Positions 33,074 through 43,663 of a DNA stretch of 64,000 nucleotides are shown piece after piece; position 1 is the stretch's first letter; each line of letters opens with the position of its first letter. Origin of the DNA: Cladopsammia gracilis (Eukaryota > Cnidaria > Anthozoa > Scleractinia > Dendrophylliidae). The notes under the pieces were generated by a model. That model worked only from the letters and a program-made list of their open reading frames with translations. It did no database searches and had not been told where the DNA came from. Position numbers and translations under genes: made by a program. The stretch covers positions 3,482,539 through 3,546,538 of the forward strand of contig JAJGOT010000010.1 in NCBI GenBank assembly GCA_022457155.1. The letters run 5' to 3'.

Positions 33074-33945
33074 TACTCGAATAATATCCCCCTCTCACAA
33101 TGAAGAGATTCGTGATTGGCTCGGTTTCCTTTGTAAGAGATTAACTGAGTAATTAATCAATTCTAGTTGTCACGACGACCTGACTGACTGACATCATGAG
33201 AGGTACTGACCTAAAGGATCGACGTCATAAGGAGGTACTGACGAACTTTCCATCATATCATTTTATTTGTTTGTTTCGAGACAAAATGGCTCATGCCTCG
33301 TGTATGACGACCTGACTGACATCATATGGGAGTACTGACCTAAAGGACGTCATAAGGAGGTACTGACCTAAAGGTTAAACTTTACAATTACCTGCTACGT
33401 ACATAACTGATAGAGAGGAAAGGAGAAGCAACCTGACTGACGTCATTACAAGGTAATACTCGAATAATATCCCCCTCTCACAATGAAGAGATTCGTGATT
33501 GGCTCGGTTTCCTTTGTAAGAGATTAACTGAGTAATTAATCAATTCTAGTTGTCACGACGACCTGACTGACTGACGTCATGAGAGGTACTGACCTAAAGG
33601 ATCGACGTCATAAGGAGGTACTGACGAACTTTCCATCATATCATTTTATTTGTTTGTTTCGAAATAAAATGGCTCATGCCTCGTGTATGACGACCTGACT
33701 GACATCATATGGGAGTACTGACCTAAAGGACGTCATAAGGAGGTACTGACCTAAAGGTTAAACTTTACAATTACCTGCTACGTACATAACTGATAGAGAG
33801 GAAAGGAGAAGCAACCTGACTGACGTTATTACAAGGTAATACTCGAATAATATCTCCCTCTCATAATGAAGAGATTCGTGATTGGCTCGGTTTCGTTTGA
33901 AAGAGATTAACTGAGTAATTAATCAATTTCTAGTTGGACGCGCCG
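33074..33945 (-). promoter_or_regulatory. Putative promoter, amplified ~383-bp CCAAT/CRE modules (copy B)
   Basis: ACTCGAATAATATC blocks at 33074, 33458 and 33841 mark a ~383-bp tandem repeat, with two full units and a part. Each carries inverted CCAAT (GATTGG). Palindromic TGACGTCA sites are seen at 33438-33445 and 33572-33579, with GACGTCAT half sites between. Copy A has one unit fewer and copy C only the proximal block. Confidence 0.5.
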
Positions 33946-33954
33946 TTTATGTCC

Positions 33955-34165
33955 CAACGCAAAAGCAAGCTTTGTCAAAATAAAAGTAAAATCTGCAAAG
34001 GACCGCAAACGATAACGCTGCTAACGGTATACTTAGGATCTGCGAGAGACCTAACCAGCCAAAAAATGAACAAGCATACAATAAACTGCAGGGCTGATCT
34101 GACTACGTAAAAAAATAGACTTTGCGAGACAACAGCACGACAGAAACCGATAAAGTAGGATCGCA
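33955..34165. mobile_element. Partial copy of a fold-back element
   Basis: Begins CCCAACGCAAAAGCAAGCTT and includes CGATAACGCTGCTAACGG, as at 34497 and 62750. The inverted distal arm is missing; sequence changes at about 34163 to GTGGACAGCTGTTTCG, seen also at 9328. Confidence 0.65.
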
Positions 34166-34496
34166 ACCGTGGACAGCTGTTTCGTTGTTATTGCAACTCT
34201 TCAGCACGGTGTAGGCCCCCCCCGGGGGGGGAGAGGGTACTCCCTGGGTGTAGCGAGCTAAATGTCGCCAGCAAGAAAGCCAGCGCAAATATAACAGATT
34301 ACACAATGACCCGTTCACCATATCAGGTTCCGTGCTTTGTACTCATTTGTCACTCGAATCACGCGTTGCCACATCACGTGTTCCGGGGAACAAGGAGCCC
34401 ATAGTGTCGCAAAGATGTCTCTCAAAGAAAAATGAAGATGGACAAAGCCGATTTGAACATTTAAACGCATGGACAAAGATCTACGGTACCAAAATA

Positions 34497-34760
34497 TATA
34501 TAAATATTAATAAAAGTAAAATATGCAAAGGACCGCAAACGATAACGCTGCTAACGGAATACGTAGGATCTGCGAGAGACCTAACCAGCCAAAAAATGAA
34601 CAAACATACAATAAACTGCAGCGCTGATCTGACTAGGTAAAAAAATAGACTTTGGGAGACACCAGGACAGAAACCGATAAAATAGGATCGCAACCGTAGT
34701 CAGATCAGCCCTGCAGTTTATTGTATGCTTGATCATTTTTTGATATCATCTTCAATTCAA
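34497..34760. mobile_element. Fold-back element with ~45-bp arms
   Basis: 34591-34635 (AAAAAATGAACAAACATACA...) is the reverse complement of 34697-34742, with a ~60-bp loop containing AGACTTTGGGAGACACCAGG. Another full copy lies at 62750-63010. The adjoining sequence ATCATCTTNNATTCAAACA is also shared, so the unit extends past the hairpin. Confidence 0.75.
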
Positions 34761-34963
34761 ACAAGTATGAAAAGCATTTTTTTATTTTTTTGCATGTTGT
34801 ACCTCTCATTTGCAGTCAGGAAGATTATGATAAATAAGCTGATGGGAATACCGTGTATAAATAAAATTATCTATTCTATTCTACCCCTAGTGGTACAAAT
34901 CGAGGCCCTAGTACTTATACACATGAAATCACTGCAGGCTTCAAAGTCGCAATCGTTGATGGT

Positions 34964-36207
34964 ATGGCCGAGGTCCAATCACTTGACAAACCAGAGTGGA
35001 TCAAGACCTGTAGAGACTTGGCTGAACATTTCACGAATCGCTTGTTTGCAAAGTATAACGATTTACAAGAGCTTCACATAATCTTCGACAGATATGATGT
35101 ACCATCCTCACTGAAATCAGCAACACGAGTCAAACGACAAGGTGGTCATGATCCCATTTATTATCGCATCACTGATTCTACCCACATCGCCAAGGTGCCT
35201 ATGAAGAAGCTTCTCGCTCATCCAAAGACCAATGATGAACTTACTACATTTCTCGCAAAGAAAGTGAAGGATAATGCTAATGGCAGACAAGTCGTTGTGG
35301 CGTGGGGAACAGAATGTGAGGCAACTCACAGAGACGTCAGGCATTTACGAAGTACCCAAGAAGAAGCAGACACCAAGATAATTTTGCGCGCTCTGGATGC
35401 TTCTGCCCAAGGTGCTACCCATCTCTCTATATATTCTCCTGACACCGATGTTCTTGTGTTGGCTCTCCGACGGTATCCAGATTTGTGCTCGAACTCTTGT
35501 TTTGTTACTGGGACCGGCAGCAATCGTAGAGTTATTAACTTGAAGTCAATCGTAGATGCCCTTGGTCCCACTAAGACGGCTGCACTGCCAGCATTTCATG
35601 CGTTGACCGGAGCAGATGTTACTGGGAGTTTCTCTGAAAAGGGAAAGGTCACTTGCTGGGATGAATTTGATATTGCCAGCACTCCTATACTGCAAGCTCT
35701 TGCTAACCTCGGTTGTGGGGAACAGCCAGACCAAGACACAAGAAGTGGAGTGGAACAGTTTGTTTGTCGAATGTACCAACCAAAGACAGACATCAAAACT
35801 GTCAAAGTCCTCAGATGGTCTCTCTTTAGGAAAAATCAGACTGAGCCTGAGAGGTTGCCGCCCACACAAACTGCCCTTTACCAAGCAATCCGGAGAGCGC
35901 ACTATCAACTTCTTGTTTGGAACAATGATCATGTAGTAAACCCGGTGTTGCCCTCACCAGAAGGCTATGGATGGCAAGATGAGGATGGAAAGTGGGTACC
36001 GGTCATGACAAACCTTCCACCAGCTTCAGAAGCGATTATACAGCTCGTCCGATGCAAGTGCGCCGTTGCTCCAACAACCGTTGTCAGTGTCGAAAAGCTC
36101 GATTTGTTTGTACTTACCTCTGCCTGTGCTCTGAAGATTGCGAGAATGAGTGTGCTGAAAGTGATAATGAGTATGATGAAGACGAAACTGAACAGGAAAT
36201 TCCGTAG
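34964..36207 (+). pseudogene. Frameshifted multicopy PIN/FEN-like family protein, probably mobile-element derived
   Basis: The open frame from the ATG at 34964 carries IIFDRYD (39-45), EEADTKI (133-139), SPDTDVLVL (158-166), HALTGAD (212-218) and SPEGYGW (331-337). From general knowledge these belong to a large family of uncharacterised animal proteins, usually multicopy, whose acidic motifs recall the PIN/FEN1 nuclease fold; I cannot name it more precisely. The frame is open upstream (AIVDG just before the Met), so the 5' end is missing or spliced. Near 36057 the expected Cys-rich tail continues in the -1 frame (CSNNRCQCRKARFVC...CSEDCEN, to the TAG at 36205-36207), while the main frame runs on to 36217 in nonsense. 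A single-base deletion explains it; sequencing error is possible. Confidence 0.65.
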
Positions 36208-36404
36208 GAATGGGTAACGGAATAAGGTATATACATGTAGATAAAACTTTCATGATTGTATATAAAGCATCTATCCTTGTTTCATTATACATGTGACATT
36301 GATTGTAGGAACAGTACCATAAATTGGTATCACCCTTGATAGTGTCCAAGTTTGGCAAGATAAGGACAGTCTTAATTCAGAGAAGCCTGAACAGTATTTA
36401 TCTT

Positions 36405-36870
36405 AGCCTCGTTCCTATGCTTTGGATCAAGTGACAACGATTAATTGTAGTTTTTATCAGGTATCTAAACACGGATAACCAGGTATGCATCTACTGTGTA
36501 ATGGCCAATATGCATTTGGCTTAGAACAATGACATTCTAAACGAAGCGATAACATATTTTTTAGTTCAGCCTCGCTTTCATGTTGGGGGTCACGTGACAC
36601 TGCAAAGTGACATCAATCGATGCGAGATGTCTAATTGGCTGAGGTGAGTAAGTTTGGCGTGTTTGGGATTATTTTGGACAGAGATATAATAGATTTTGTG
36701 TTGAAGCCTCGTTTTCATGCTGAAGGTCACGTGACCTATGAAAATTACCATAAATCTGCCAGGAGGATTATACTTGATAATGTGAGCAAGTTTGGTGCGT
36801 TTTCGTCTATTTTTAACAAAGTTATGGGGAATTATGTGTTTTAGCCTCGTTTCCATGCCAGGATTCCATG
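36405..36870 (+). repeat. Tandem ~137-bp repeat with GTCACGTGAC motifs
   Basis: AGCCTCG starts units at 36405, 36568, 36705 and 36843. The middle two carry TTTCATGYTGRRGGTCACGTGAC, a palindromic E-box (CACGTG). The array directly follows the PIN-like pseudogene and may be its 3' part. Confidence 0.7.
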
Positions 36871-37202
36871 CCAGAATTTAACCTCCCCTTAAAATCCGTC
36901 TGAGCAAGTTGCAAAGTTGGCACCAAAACTTTTCATGTTCACTAGGCCCTAGTGAACACTTTTACACTAGGTGCTTGCTTTCAGCACGAACTTCCCACGG
37001 GATTACATTTGCTCCCAGACTAGGGGTGAAGTCTTTCTCCTGCGCGGAGTCTCTTATCATTAGAGAAAAACCAAAAAAAAAATTAAATAAAAAAGAGGTC
37101 GTATTGGGTACGATTTTCCCGTGTGTTTCCCATTTTCTCTGCCCAGCCTCCACTCGCTGATATTTTCTTAACTTGGCTCGCAAAAACGATTCAAAACAGC
37201 AA
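36871..37202. other. No gene recognised
   Basis: Short ORFs only. An A-rich run (CCAAAAAAAAAATTAAATAA) lies at about 37070. Confidence 0.4.
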
Positions 37203-37430
37203 TCTTGTCCCCAGGCCCTTCTCCACTTTCAAAATGGCGGGGTGGGCACAGAACCCATGGGCATGGCTGCCAAAATACTTAAGTTTTGAACTTGCATTGA
37301 GTTGCGTCGACGTGCGTATTTGTTTGACTCTACTCTTTGAGGGTCAACACAAGGAAACAAACCTTAATCTCTGGTTATCAATCTGAAAAAGAAAAGGATA
37401 ATCCCGATCACTTCAGTTCACTTTATATAG
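37203..37430 (+). mobile_element. Ends of two dispersed elements, joined
   Basis: 37203-37270 (TTGTCCCCAGGCCCTTCTCC...AATGGCGG) matches the outer TIR element of collagen intron 4. It runs straight into the CTTGCATTGAGTTGCGTCGA block of the AAT-tailed element (from 37288), which stops without its tail at about 37430. Confidence 0.6.
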
Positions 37431-37740
37431 ATAGCCCAAGCCTAACAGCGTCGCACTTTGAACAAGCTTAATTAAGGTGAAACTTAACCAAGGTGAAACT
37501 TAACTAAGGTGAAAGGTTGGAAGCACAAGAATTAAGATTGACGAACGGGCTATTTTCAATTTTAGCAATTCTCAAAAACAGTATTACGCGACTGTCTGCA
37601 CAGTACATTTTTATTGACCGTACAAAAGTTCACAAAAACAACTTTTCTCTGTCTAGAATAACTAGTACCACTAGTTTCCGAATAAAATACAGTTTTTGTT
37701 TGTCAAAAATTGCCCGAGAAACTGATTTGAAAATCAAAAA

Positions 37741-37980
37741 TTGCAAAAATACACAAACATATTTGCATAAGGCGATACGAGTGAAGATAGAACTGTACTA
37801 TAAAATCAAAGTCTTGTTTTGTTTACATAAAATCGCTTTTCAAACTATCTAATGAATGAATTGCAAAAATACACAAACATATTTGCATAAGGCGATACGA
37901 GTGAAGATAGAACTGTACTATAAAATCAAAGTCTTGTTTTGTTTACATAAAATCGCTTTTCAAACTATCTAATGAATGAA
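37741..37980. repeat. Exact 120-bp tandem duplication
   Basis: 37741-37860 and 37861-37980 are identical base for base as I read them. The unit is AT-rich with no conserved ORF. Perfect identity implies a very recent event or an assembly artefact. Confidence 0.92.
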
Positions 37981-38802
37981 CAAACACATAAAAATGGACA
38001 ACACAATCTTATTTCGAAAAAATTTATTCAAATCTCCATTAGTTTACGTTTAAAAGCAAAACGCGTACCATTTAAGCTTAATTATAGCTCATCGAGTTCA
38101 AGCTTTCTTCGATGAAATTCAAGAGATCGATACAACTGAATTTAAGCACGTTTTAAAATCAATTCTCCAAAACTAACAATAACACCAATAAAAAGTCACT
38201 CACAGATTGATATCAACATAAATTCTCATCGAAAACTTAATCTGTTTTACCTTTAAGTCCCTCGCTTGCTTGGTTCTGAAATCCGTAGAAAACAAATATC
38301 TCCCGCATTGATAAAAACGTAATACATGAAGTTCCTCGAAGCAAGATTTCATCCCTGAAAGCTCGTCTTTTTCCACTAAAGCGGCTTCTGAGTATCCCTT
38401 AATTAGTATCCTTGTCTTGAGTAGCAAACCGCGAAATATTAAGGGAAATAACGCCTTTAATTTCAACGGTTTTCTCCGCTTAGTAAATTCACAGCAAAAC
38501 ATCAAAGTGTTTTTCTAGCTGACGTGACATTCGGCCGTGTAACCGCGCGAAAAACAAAGCCTCGCTTTGGTTTCAACATAACGTCGTACGCGCATGTTTT
38601 GCGACGTCATACGCGCCCGCGAGCTAGTCCTGCGCGAAGGCAAGCTAGTCCTGCGCGACGGCGGCGGCGGAGATCGGAGGTCGGGCACACGCGCGCCCGC
38701 GAAACATTCCGCTAGCCATGACCATGAAAAATGACGGGCATGGTTCTATGAGTATGGAGCTGCGCAGCCAGGCCTTCGGCCTGGCAAGTGCTCCGCTATA
38801 AA
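37981..38802. other. No gene; GC-rich patch at 38520-38720
   Basis: AT-rich up to 38515, then a GC-rich block with repeated CTAGTCCTGCGCGANGGC and a GGCGG run, then CAGGCCTTCGGCCTGGC (a perfect short palindrome at about 38769). It looks like the end of a dispersed repeat. No ORF is supported. Confidence 0.45.
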
Positions 38803-39365
38803 ATCGAGCAATAACACACGTGACCCCGCGCGCGCTATCATTCCGGGTTGTGCCTAAATCATACCGTCCAGAAGGATGTCGGACACCTTATTGAGGCTTA
38901 CATAACGTAATGCCGACACTTAGAATTCTATTTTCAATAAACTTTTAAGTGTAAAAAAGAAAATCTAAAATCCCCACTTAAGATTGAACCTGTGACCTCA
39001 GCTAGGCTGAGGCTTACATAGCCTACCGTACCACTGTACCAACTATCTTCTCGGGTTGCTTAGTCCTAAATTTAACTATATGTGTTGTGTCAGGGCTCCA
39101 TTTAAACTAGCTCTGCTAAATTGGATGCCCCTGGATAAATAAATAAATAAATAAATAAAATAAACTGCTACCCCTAACTCAACTGAAAGCTAACCAGTTA
39201 CTCCGTTATGTAAGTATCAATAAGATGTCTGACGTCCTTCTGCACGGTATGATTTGGGCTTGACCATCGTTCTGGCCGTTGCATCAGCGTTCCCAGGCAC
39301 TTCAGCGCTCGCGAGGCTCCACGCGGAGGGCCTGGAAACTAGTTATGCTTAGCTCTATAACTCTT
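38803..39365 (+). mobile_element. Rearranged AAT-tailed element, 5' part
   Basis: 38803-38850 (AATCGAGCAATAACAC...GTGACCCCGCGCGCG) and 39240-39365 (GCGTTCCCAGGCACTTCAGC...CTCTATAACTCTT) match 21440-21580. They are separated by an insertion that ends with an (AAAT)n microsatellite (39138-39163). The same element resumes at 41070 after the large palindromic element. Confidence 0.6.
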
Positions 39366-41069
39366 GGGCCGTATTCACGAAATCCTACCTAAGATATACC
39401 TAACTGCAATAACGTTGTCATAGAAAAATGAAAAATATAAAAGCGAAAACTGCAAAAAGGCCAATAGGAATTAATTAGACATACAAAGTGCATTCTCGCT
39501 GAATTTTAATAATTCTCAAAGCATTCACAAGAACTATATTTAAGAACAGGTTTTTGCACTTTTCCTTTTTCGTAGTGCAACTGTGCACATGTAAAATTTA
39601 TTCTCAGAGAATGACATCAACCGGGTAGCAACATATTTCCAACATGGACGGTTACCATATGATTTCAACTTTTAACTAGGTAAATTTAAAATAACCTTTG
39701 CACGCTTAATTTAAATTAACAATAGCCGCTGCACGCTTAATCGTGCCGCGGCTATTGTTATTTTGAATTTACCCAGGTAAAAGTTGAAACGTGTAACCGC
39801 GTATCGTAGTGATAATTAAGCTAATTAATTCCTATTTGACTTTTTTCATTTATCATTTTTCATTTTCCTATGTCAACGTTATTGCAATTAGGTGTATTAA
39901 AGAAATAAAAAACGCGCCGAGTGCATTATTGAGTTATATAAGCACGCGGGAATTTTTAAGAATCACGAGAGACGTGCAGACAAGCACTAACCAAAGGCGA
40001 GTGCTTCTCGTACTTCTCGAGTGTTCTTAAAAATTCCCAAGTGTTTATACAACTCAACAATGCACGAGAAACAAGTTTTTTTATTTCTTTTATAAAATAA
40101 AAACGGTTATAATGAACCTTATGTCACGCGCATGCTTTATCGAGTTATAATGAACTCGGTTTAACCAATCATAGCGCGCGCATTTCCTTGAGCATTTTAT
40201 AAATCTTAAGATATAACTTTAGACAAAATTTAAGAGCTTCCTAAGATATGTCCTAAGTGCCATTCACGAACGATATCTTATGACCATCCTAAGGTAAGCG
40301 TAACTTAGCAGTCTCCTAAGTTTATGGTCCCGGAGAGTTGTAGATTAGTAAAAGTAAACCAATCAGAGATAGTTTATATAGCGCGCTCTTATGAATAATA
40401 AGTTCAGAAAATTACATGAATGAATATTTTTGAATTGTGAAAATTGTTGTCACAATGACAATACAATAACCTTTATTTCATCTCGAGTTTAAGATAGCAA
40501 AACTGATAATGTCTTCGTTCATGGTCAGTGACGAAAGCAACAAACAAATCCATCATCATTTTAATAAAGTCTACTTCGATATTTCTTGTACAAGGGCTTA
40601 CTTTCACGAAAAACGGAAATATAATCTGCAATGAGAAAGAAATGTGGAACCCGTTTATAAAACGAAGGCCTATACTTAACTAACCGTGTTGTTTGACATT
40701 ACTAAAAAATATTTAATTTTTCTTAGGAAAGCAATATAATGTTTTAAAATGTTTATCTAATCGGTAATTATTGTGATACACAATAATCACGATGAAAATA
40801 GACGTAAAACTCGTCAAGAATCCAATTTAGCCCCCGTCAAGATACGTTTTAATAAGTTAGGAGATCAATTTTGACCTCCAATATCTTAAGTTTGGAGGTT
40901 TTCGTGAATACCAGATATAACATGTCTTAAAAATTTAGGAGGTCCTAAATTTAGGAGAAAAAAAAATAAGACATGTCTTAAAATAGGAGGTCTTCGTGAA
41001 TACCAGTTATCTCCAAAGTTATATCTTAGGAGGGTCTTTGGACTTAGGATTCTTTCGTGAATACGGCCC
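39366..41069. mobile_element. 1.7-kb TIR element made of nested palindromes
   Basis: The ends GGGCCGTATTCACGAAA and TTTCGTGAATACGGCCC are inverted. Inside are further inverted repeats: 39395-39430 with 39865-39895 (CTAACTGCAATAACGTTGTC-like), 39690-39775 (AATAGCCGC/GCGGCTATT), and 39900-40090 (GTGCATTATTGAGTTATATA-like arms). TTCGTGAATACCAG also recurs near 40903 and 40995. The AAT-tailed element it sits in is uninterrupted at 21577 and 29707. There is no ORF of note. Confidence 0.75.
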
Positions 41070-41213
41070 CTAGTCCCTATCCTATGATTTGGGGCCATTT
41101 CTTTTCTTTTTCTTTGTAATCATTTTTCTGATTTGCCATTGATTATTTATTATGATTCTTCAATTCCTGTACAATAACATACAATAGAGAAATGTTAATG
41201 AAACCTTTAAAAG

Positions 41214-41257
<44 letters not shown>

Positions 41258-41335
41258 TATATTAATAATAATAATAATAATTATTATTATATTAATAAAA
41301 ATAATAATAATAATAATAATAATAATTATATATTA
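41070..41335 (+). repeat. 3' end of the AAT-tailed element with long (AAT)n tract
   Basis: ATGATTTGGGGCCATTTC through AAACCTTTAAAAGAT, then ~120 bp of AAT/ATT repeats with interruptions (41214-41335). Confidence 0.7.
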
Positions 41336-41435
41336 TATAAATGAACTTTTATAGCTTTTTCCTGCAAGTGTACATAAAATTGATGTTAAGGCTTAATCGA
41401 TTTTTAAGAAATTTGTTAATAAAGTATTGCTTTGG

Positions 41436-41481
<46 letters not shown>

Positions 41482-42181
41482 AAATAATGAATTCAAGACA
41501 TCTTGGAACAATGAGAAACTCAACAGTTGGAAGGATAAAAAGCTGCATGGTCAATTTGTAAGAGAAATACCAGAAACGACGCATGTAGAAGAATCGTGGA
41601 GCTGGTTGCGAAAAACAGACTTGAAGATCCAAACAAAAGCACTTATTTGTGCAAGCCAAGAACAAGCCCTTAGGACTAATTATGTAAAATATCATATTGA
41701 CAAAACGGTGGAATCCCCATTATGTAGGCTATGTGGCGAGAAAGGAGAGAGTGTAAACCATATTGTCTGTGAGTGTAAAAAGCTGGCCCAAAGGGAATAC
41801 AAACAGAGACATGACAATGTTGCAAGAGCAGTTCATTGGAAGTTATGCGAGAAATATCATCTGGACAATGCAGACAAGTGGTACGAACACGCACCAGACA
41901 GTGTAAGTGAAAATGACGATGTTAAATTACTCTGGGATGTGAACATACAGTGTGACCATGTCATTGAAGCCAGAAGACCGGGCATTGTAGTTGTAAATAA
42001 GGAGGAGAGAAAGTGCACTATTATTGATACTGCCGTACCAGCGGATAAAAGAATTGGTGAAAAGGAGAATGAGAAAGTTAAAAAGTATCAGGATCTTAAA
42101 AGAGAAATTAATAGAATATGGAACATGAGAACTGTACAGGTGGTACCAACTCTTTTAAATCATGCATTTCCTTTTATCTAA
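41436..42181 (+). pseudogene. 3' end of a non-LTR retrotransposon with restriction-like endonuclease
   Basis: The frame opens inside an AAT microsatellite, so the leading poly-Asn (residues 3-19 of the open frame from 41432) is not real protein. The rest has a CX2CX8HX4C zinc motif (C98, C101, H110, C115). It is followed by RRPGIVVVNKEERKCTIIDT (181-200) and KVKKYQDLKREINRIW (215-230), the pattern of the restriction-like endonuclease at the end of R2/NeSL-type elements. That domain normally has R-P-D; here D is G (residue 184), so a catalytic acid is missing. Reverse transcriptase is absent: a 5'-truncated dead copy. The 3' region ends in TTTACCTACCTA near 42358. Confidence 0.75.
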
Positions 42182-42365
42182 TTTAATGATAGTTAATAAA
42201 GGATACTTTTTATAGTTTTTAGTATAATCCCGTATAGATAATGAATTTAGTTAGACAATTTAATTGAGTTACGTTATTAATCTGTTGCTGATTAAGGCTC
42301 GACGGAAGAACATGTATTATGAATTGACACCGCGTACGATAAATAAAGTTTACCTACCTAACTGG

Positions 42366-42540
42366 GCATTATAAAATCGCTGTAAATTGACGCAAACGGA
42401 GCATCATAGAATATCTGTAAATTGACGCAAACGGGGCATTATGAAATCTCTGTAAATTGACGCAAACGGGGCATCATAAAAACTCTGTAAATTGACGCAA
42501 ACGGGGCATCACAAAATCTCTGTAAAATAACGCAAATGAG
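42366..42540 (+). repeat. 35-bp tandem repeat, five units
   Basis: GCATYATAAAATCTCTGTAA-type units start at 42366, 42401, 42436, 42471 and 42506, exactly 35 bp apart. The CTCTGTAAATT phrase also recurs irregularly at 57.8-58.4 kb. Confidence 0.9.
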
Positions 42541-42660
42541 TACAACCGACTATTTTTTTTTTGTAAAGTAGGCATTGTACTACTCGATATTTTGAGTTAG
42601 TGTACTTAAAATTTGACTTAAATATTTGATCCAACATAAGTGAGTTGAAACAACTTCTTA

Positions 42661-43660
42661 GGGACTGTGCAATAATTATCAGGTGGGGGGGGGGGGTTGG
42701 AAAATGGGCTTCAAGTAGGAAAATATTACGTAATACCCCCTTCTAAAGGAGCGAATTTAGTTATTGCCCCCCCTCTGATCAGTCAGAAATTTTTTATGAT
42801 CCCCCCCTCTTCACACACCTTTTATATACAATTACCCAACATTTTCTTCATATACACCTACCTGTTATTGCTACGAGGTAATGTTTGTTCCAGACGTGGA
42901 TATACAGCAATGCTACATGTTAACGTGTTGGACATCCGTATCTGGAACAAACATGACCTCCGAGCAGTGTTCAACAAAGCTATCCGATTCCACTTCTGAA
43001 TCACTTGATTGCGAATCCGAGTTGCTTGCACTGGAACTAATTTCCTCGTTAACGTTCTCTTGCGTTTCTCGCGGGATGCAAGAATGATCACCACGAACGT
43101 ACTGGTGAACTCGTTCAACCAGTGCCACTTTACCTCCACTGATCTTAAGACCATGCTGGTTGAGGTGCATCTTCAATCTGTTGCAATATGATTATCTATG
43201 TTGTAGTGAAATTATGATTTTGGTGCAATTATTATTTTGTGTGCAGTGGTTCAAATTTATTTTGAACCAGTGCAAAATATTTGAACTGGAACAAAATATT
43301 TTCACCATGCAAGGCAAAATATTTGCACTGACGTATACTATATTCTACTGTTCAAATGTTGTGGACAATTCAAATTTAAAAAGCCGGAAACTCTTTATCA
43401 CAATATTCATCTCTATATTATAGAGATAGAGAAGAATAGATAATCGTATTGCCACAGATTGAAATTGCAGTTCAGCCACAGAACAGATCATCAAGCCTTT
43501 CAGTGTGAACTATGAACACTTGAAACAAAATGTTTAGCCCCCTCCTTTTGAGTGACTTATTTTACTTTGAGTCCCCCCTTTCCTTGCTTTGATATTACTT
43601 TATGCCACTCCCACCCCCTCTGGTTTTCCAACCCCCTCCTGATAATTATTGCGCAGTCCC
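42661..43660. mobile_element. 1,000-bp TIR transposon with TTA target duplication
   Basis: The left end GGGACTGTGCAATAATTATC pairs with the right end (GATAATTATTGCGCAGTCCC). The inverted similarity continues ~40 bp through a G run and TTGGAAAA. TTA flanks both sides (42658-42660, 43661-43663). A 3-bp TWA duplication is typical of PIF/Harbinger. No transposase is present. Confidence 0.85.
42913..43176 (-). CDS. SAP-like ORF inside the 1-kb transposon
   Basis: An 87-aa frame reading MKMHLNQHGLKISGGKVALV, continuing with a helix-like ERVHQYV. The pattern of a basic helix, G-(L/I)-x-x-S-G-x-K-x-x-L-V-x-R resembles a SAP DNA-binding motif. The C-terminal half is Ser/Asp/Glu-rich. The frame is open upstream of the Met back to a possible minus-strand acceptor (TTGCAACAG, about 43183-43191), so this may be the last exon of a longer transposon gene. 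It is confined between the TIRs. Confidence 0.45.
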   Translation of the reverse strand: MKMHLNQHGLKISGGKVALVERVHQYVRGDHSCIPRETQENVNEEISSSASNSDSQSSDSEVESDSFVEHCSEVMFVPDTDVQHVNM

Positions 43661-43663
43661 TTA

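Larger units (their letters stand above)
26339..33945. repeat. Segmental duplication, copy B
   Basis: Second copy of the module at 19338-25966, in tandem and in the same orientation. Identity is high by eye throughout. It has extra insertions near 27016-27672 and 27855-27952, an expanded AT tract and one more promoter repeat, and lacks the 402-bp tRNA-like element. Confidence 0.9.

Noticed and set aside
41432..41480. Poly-asparagine N-terminus of the endonuclease ORF
   Set aside because: It is the translated (AAT)n microsatellite; the real upstream part of the retroelement is missing.
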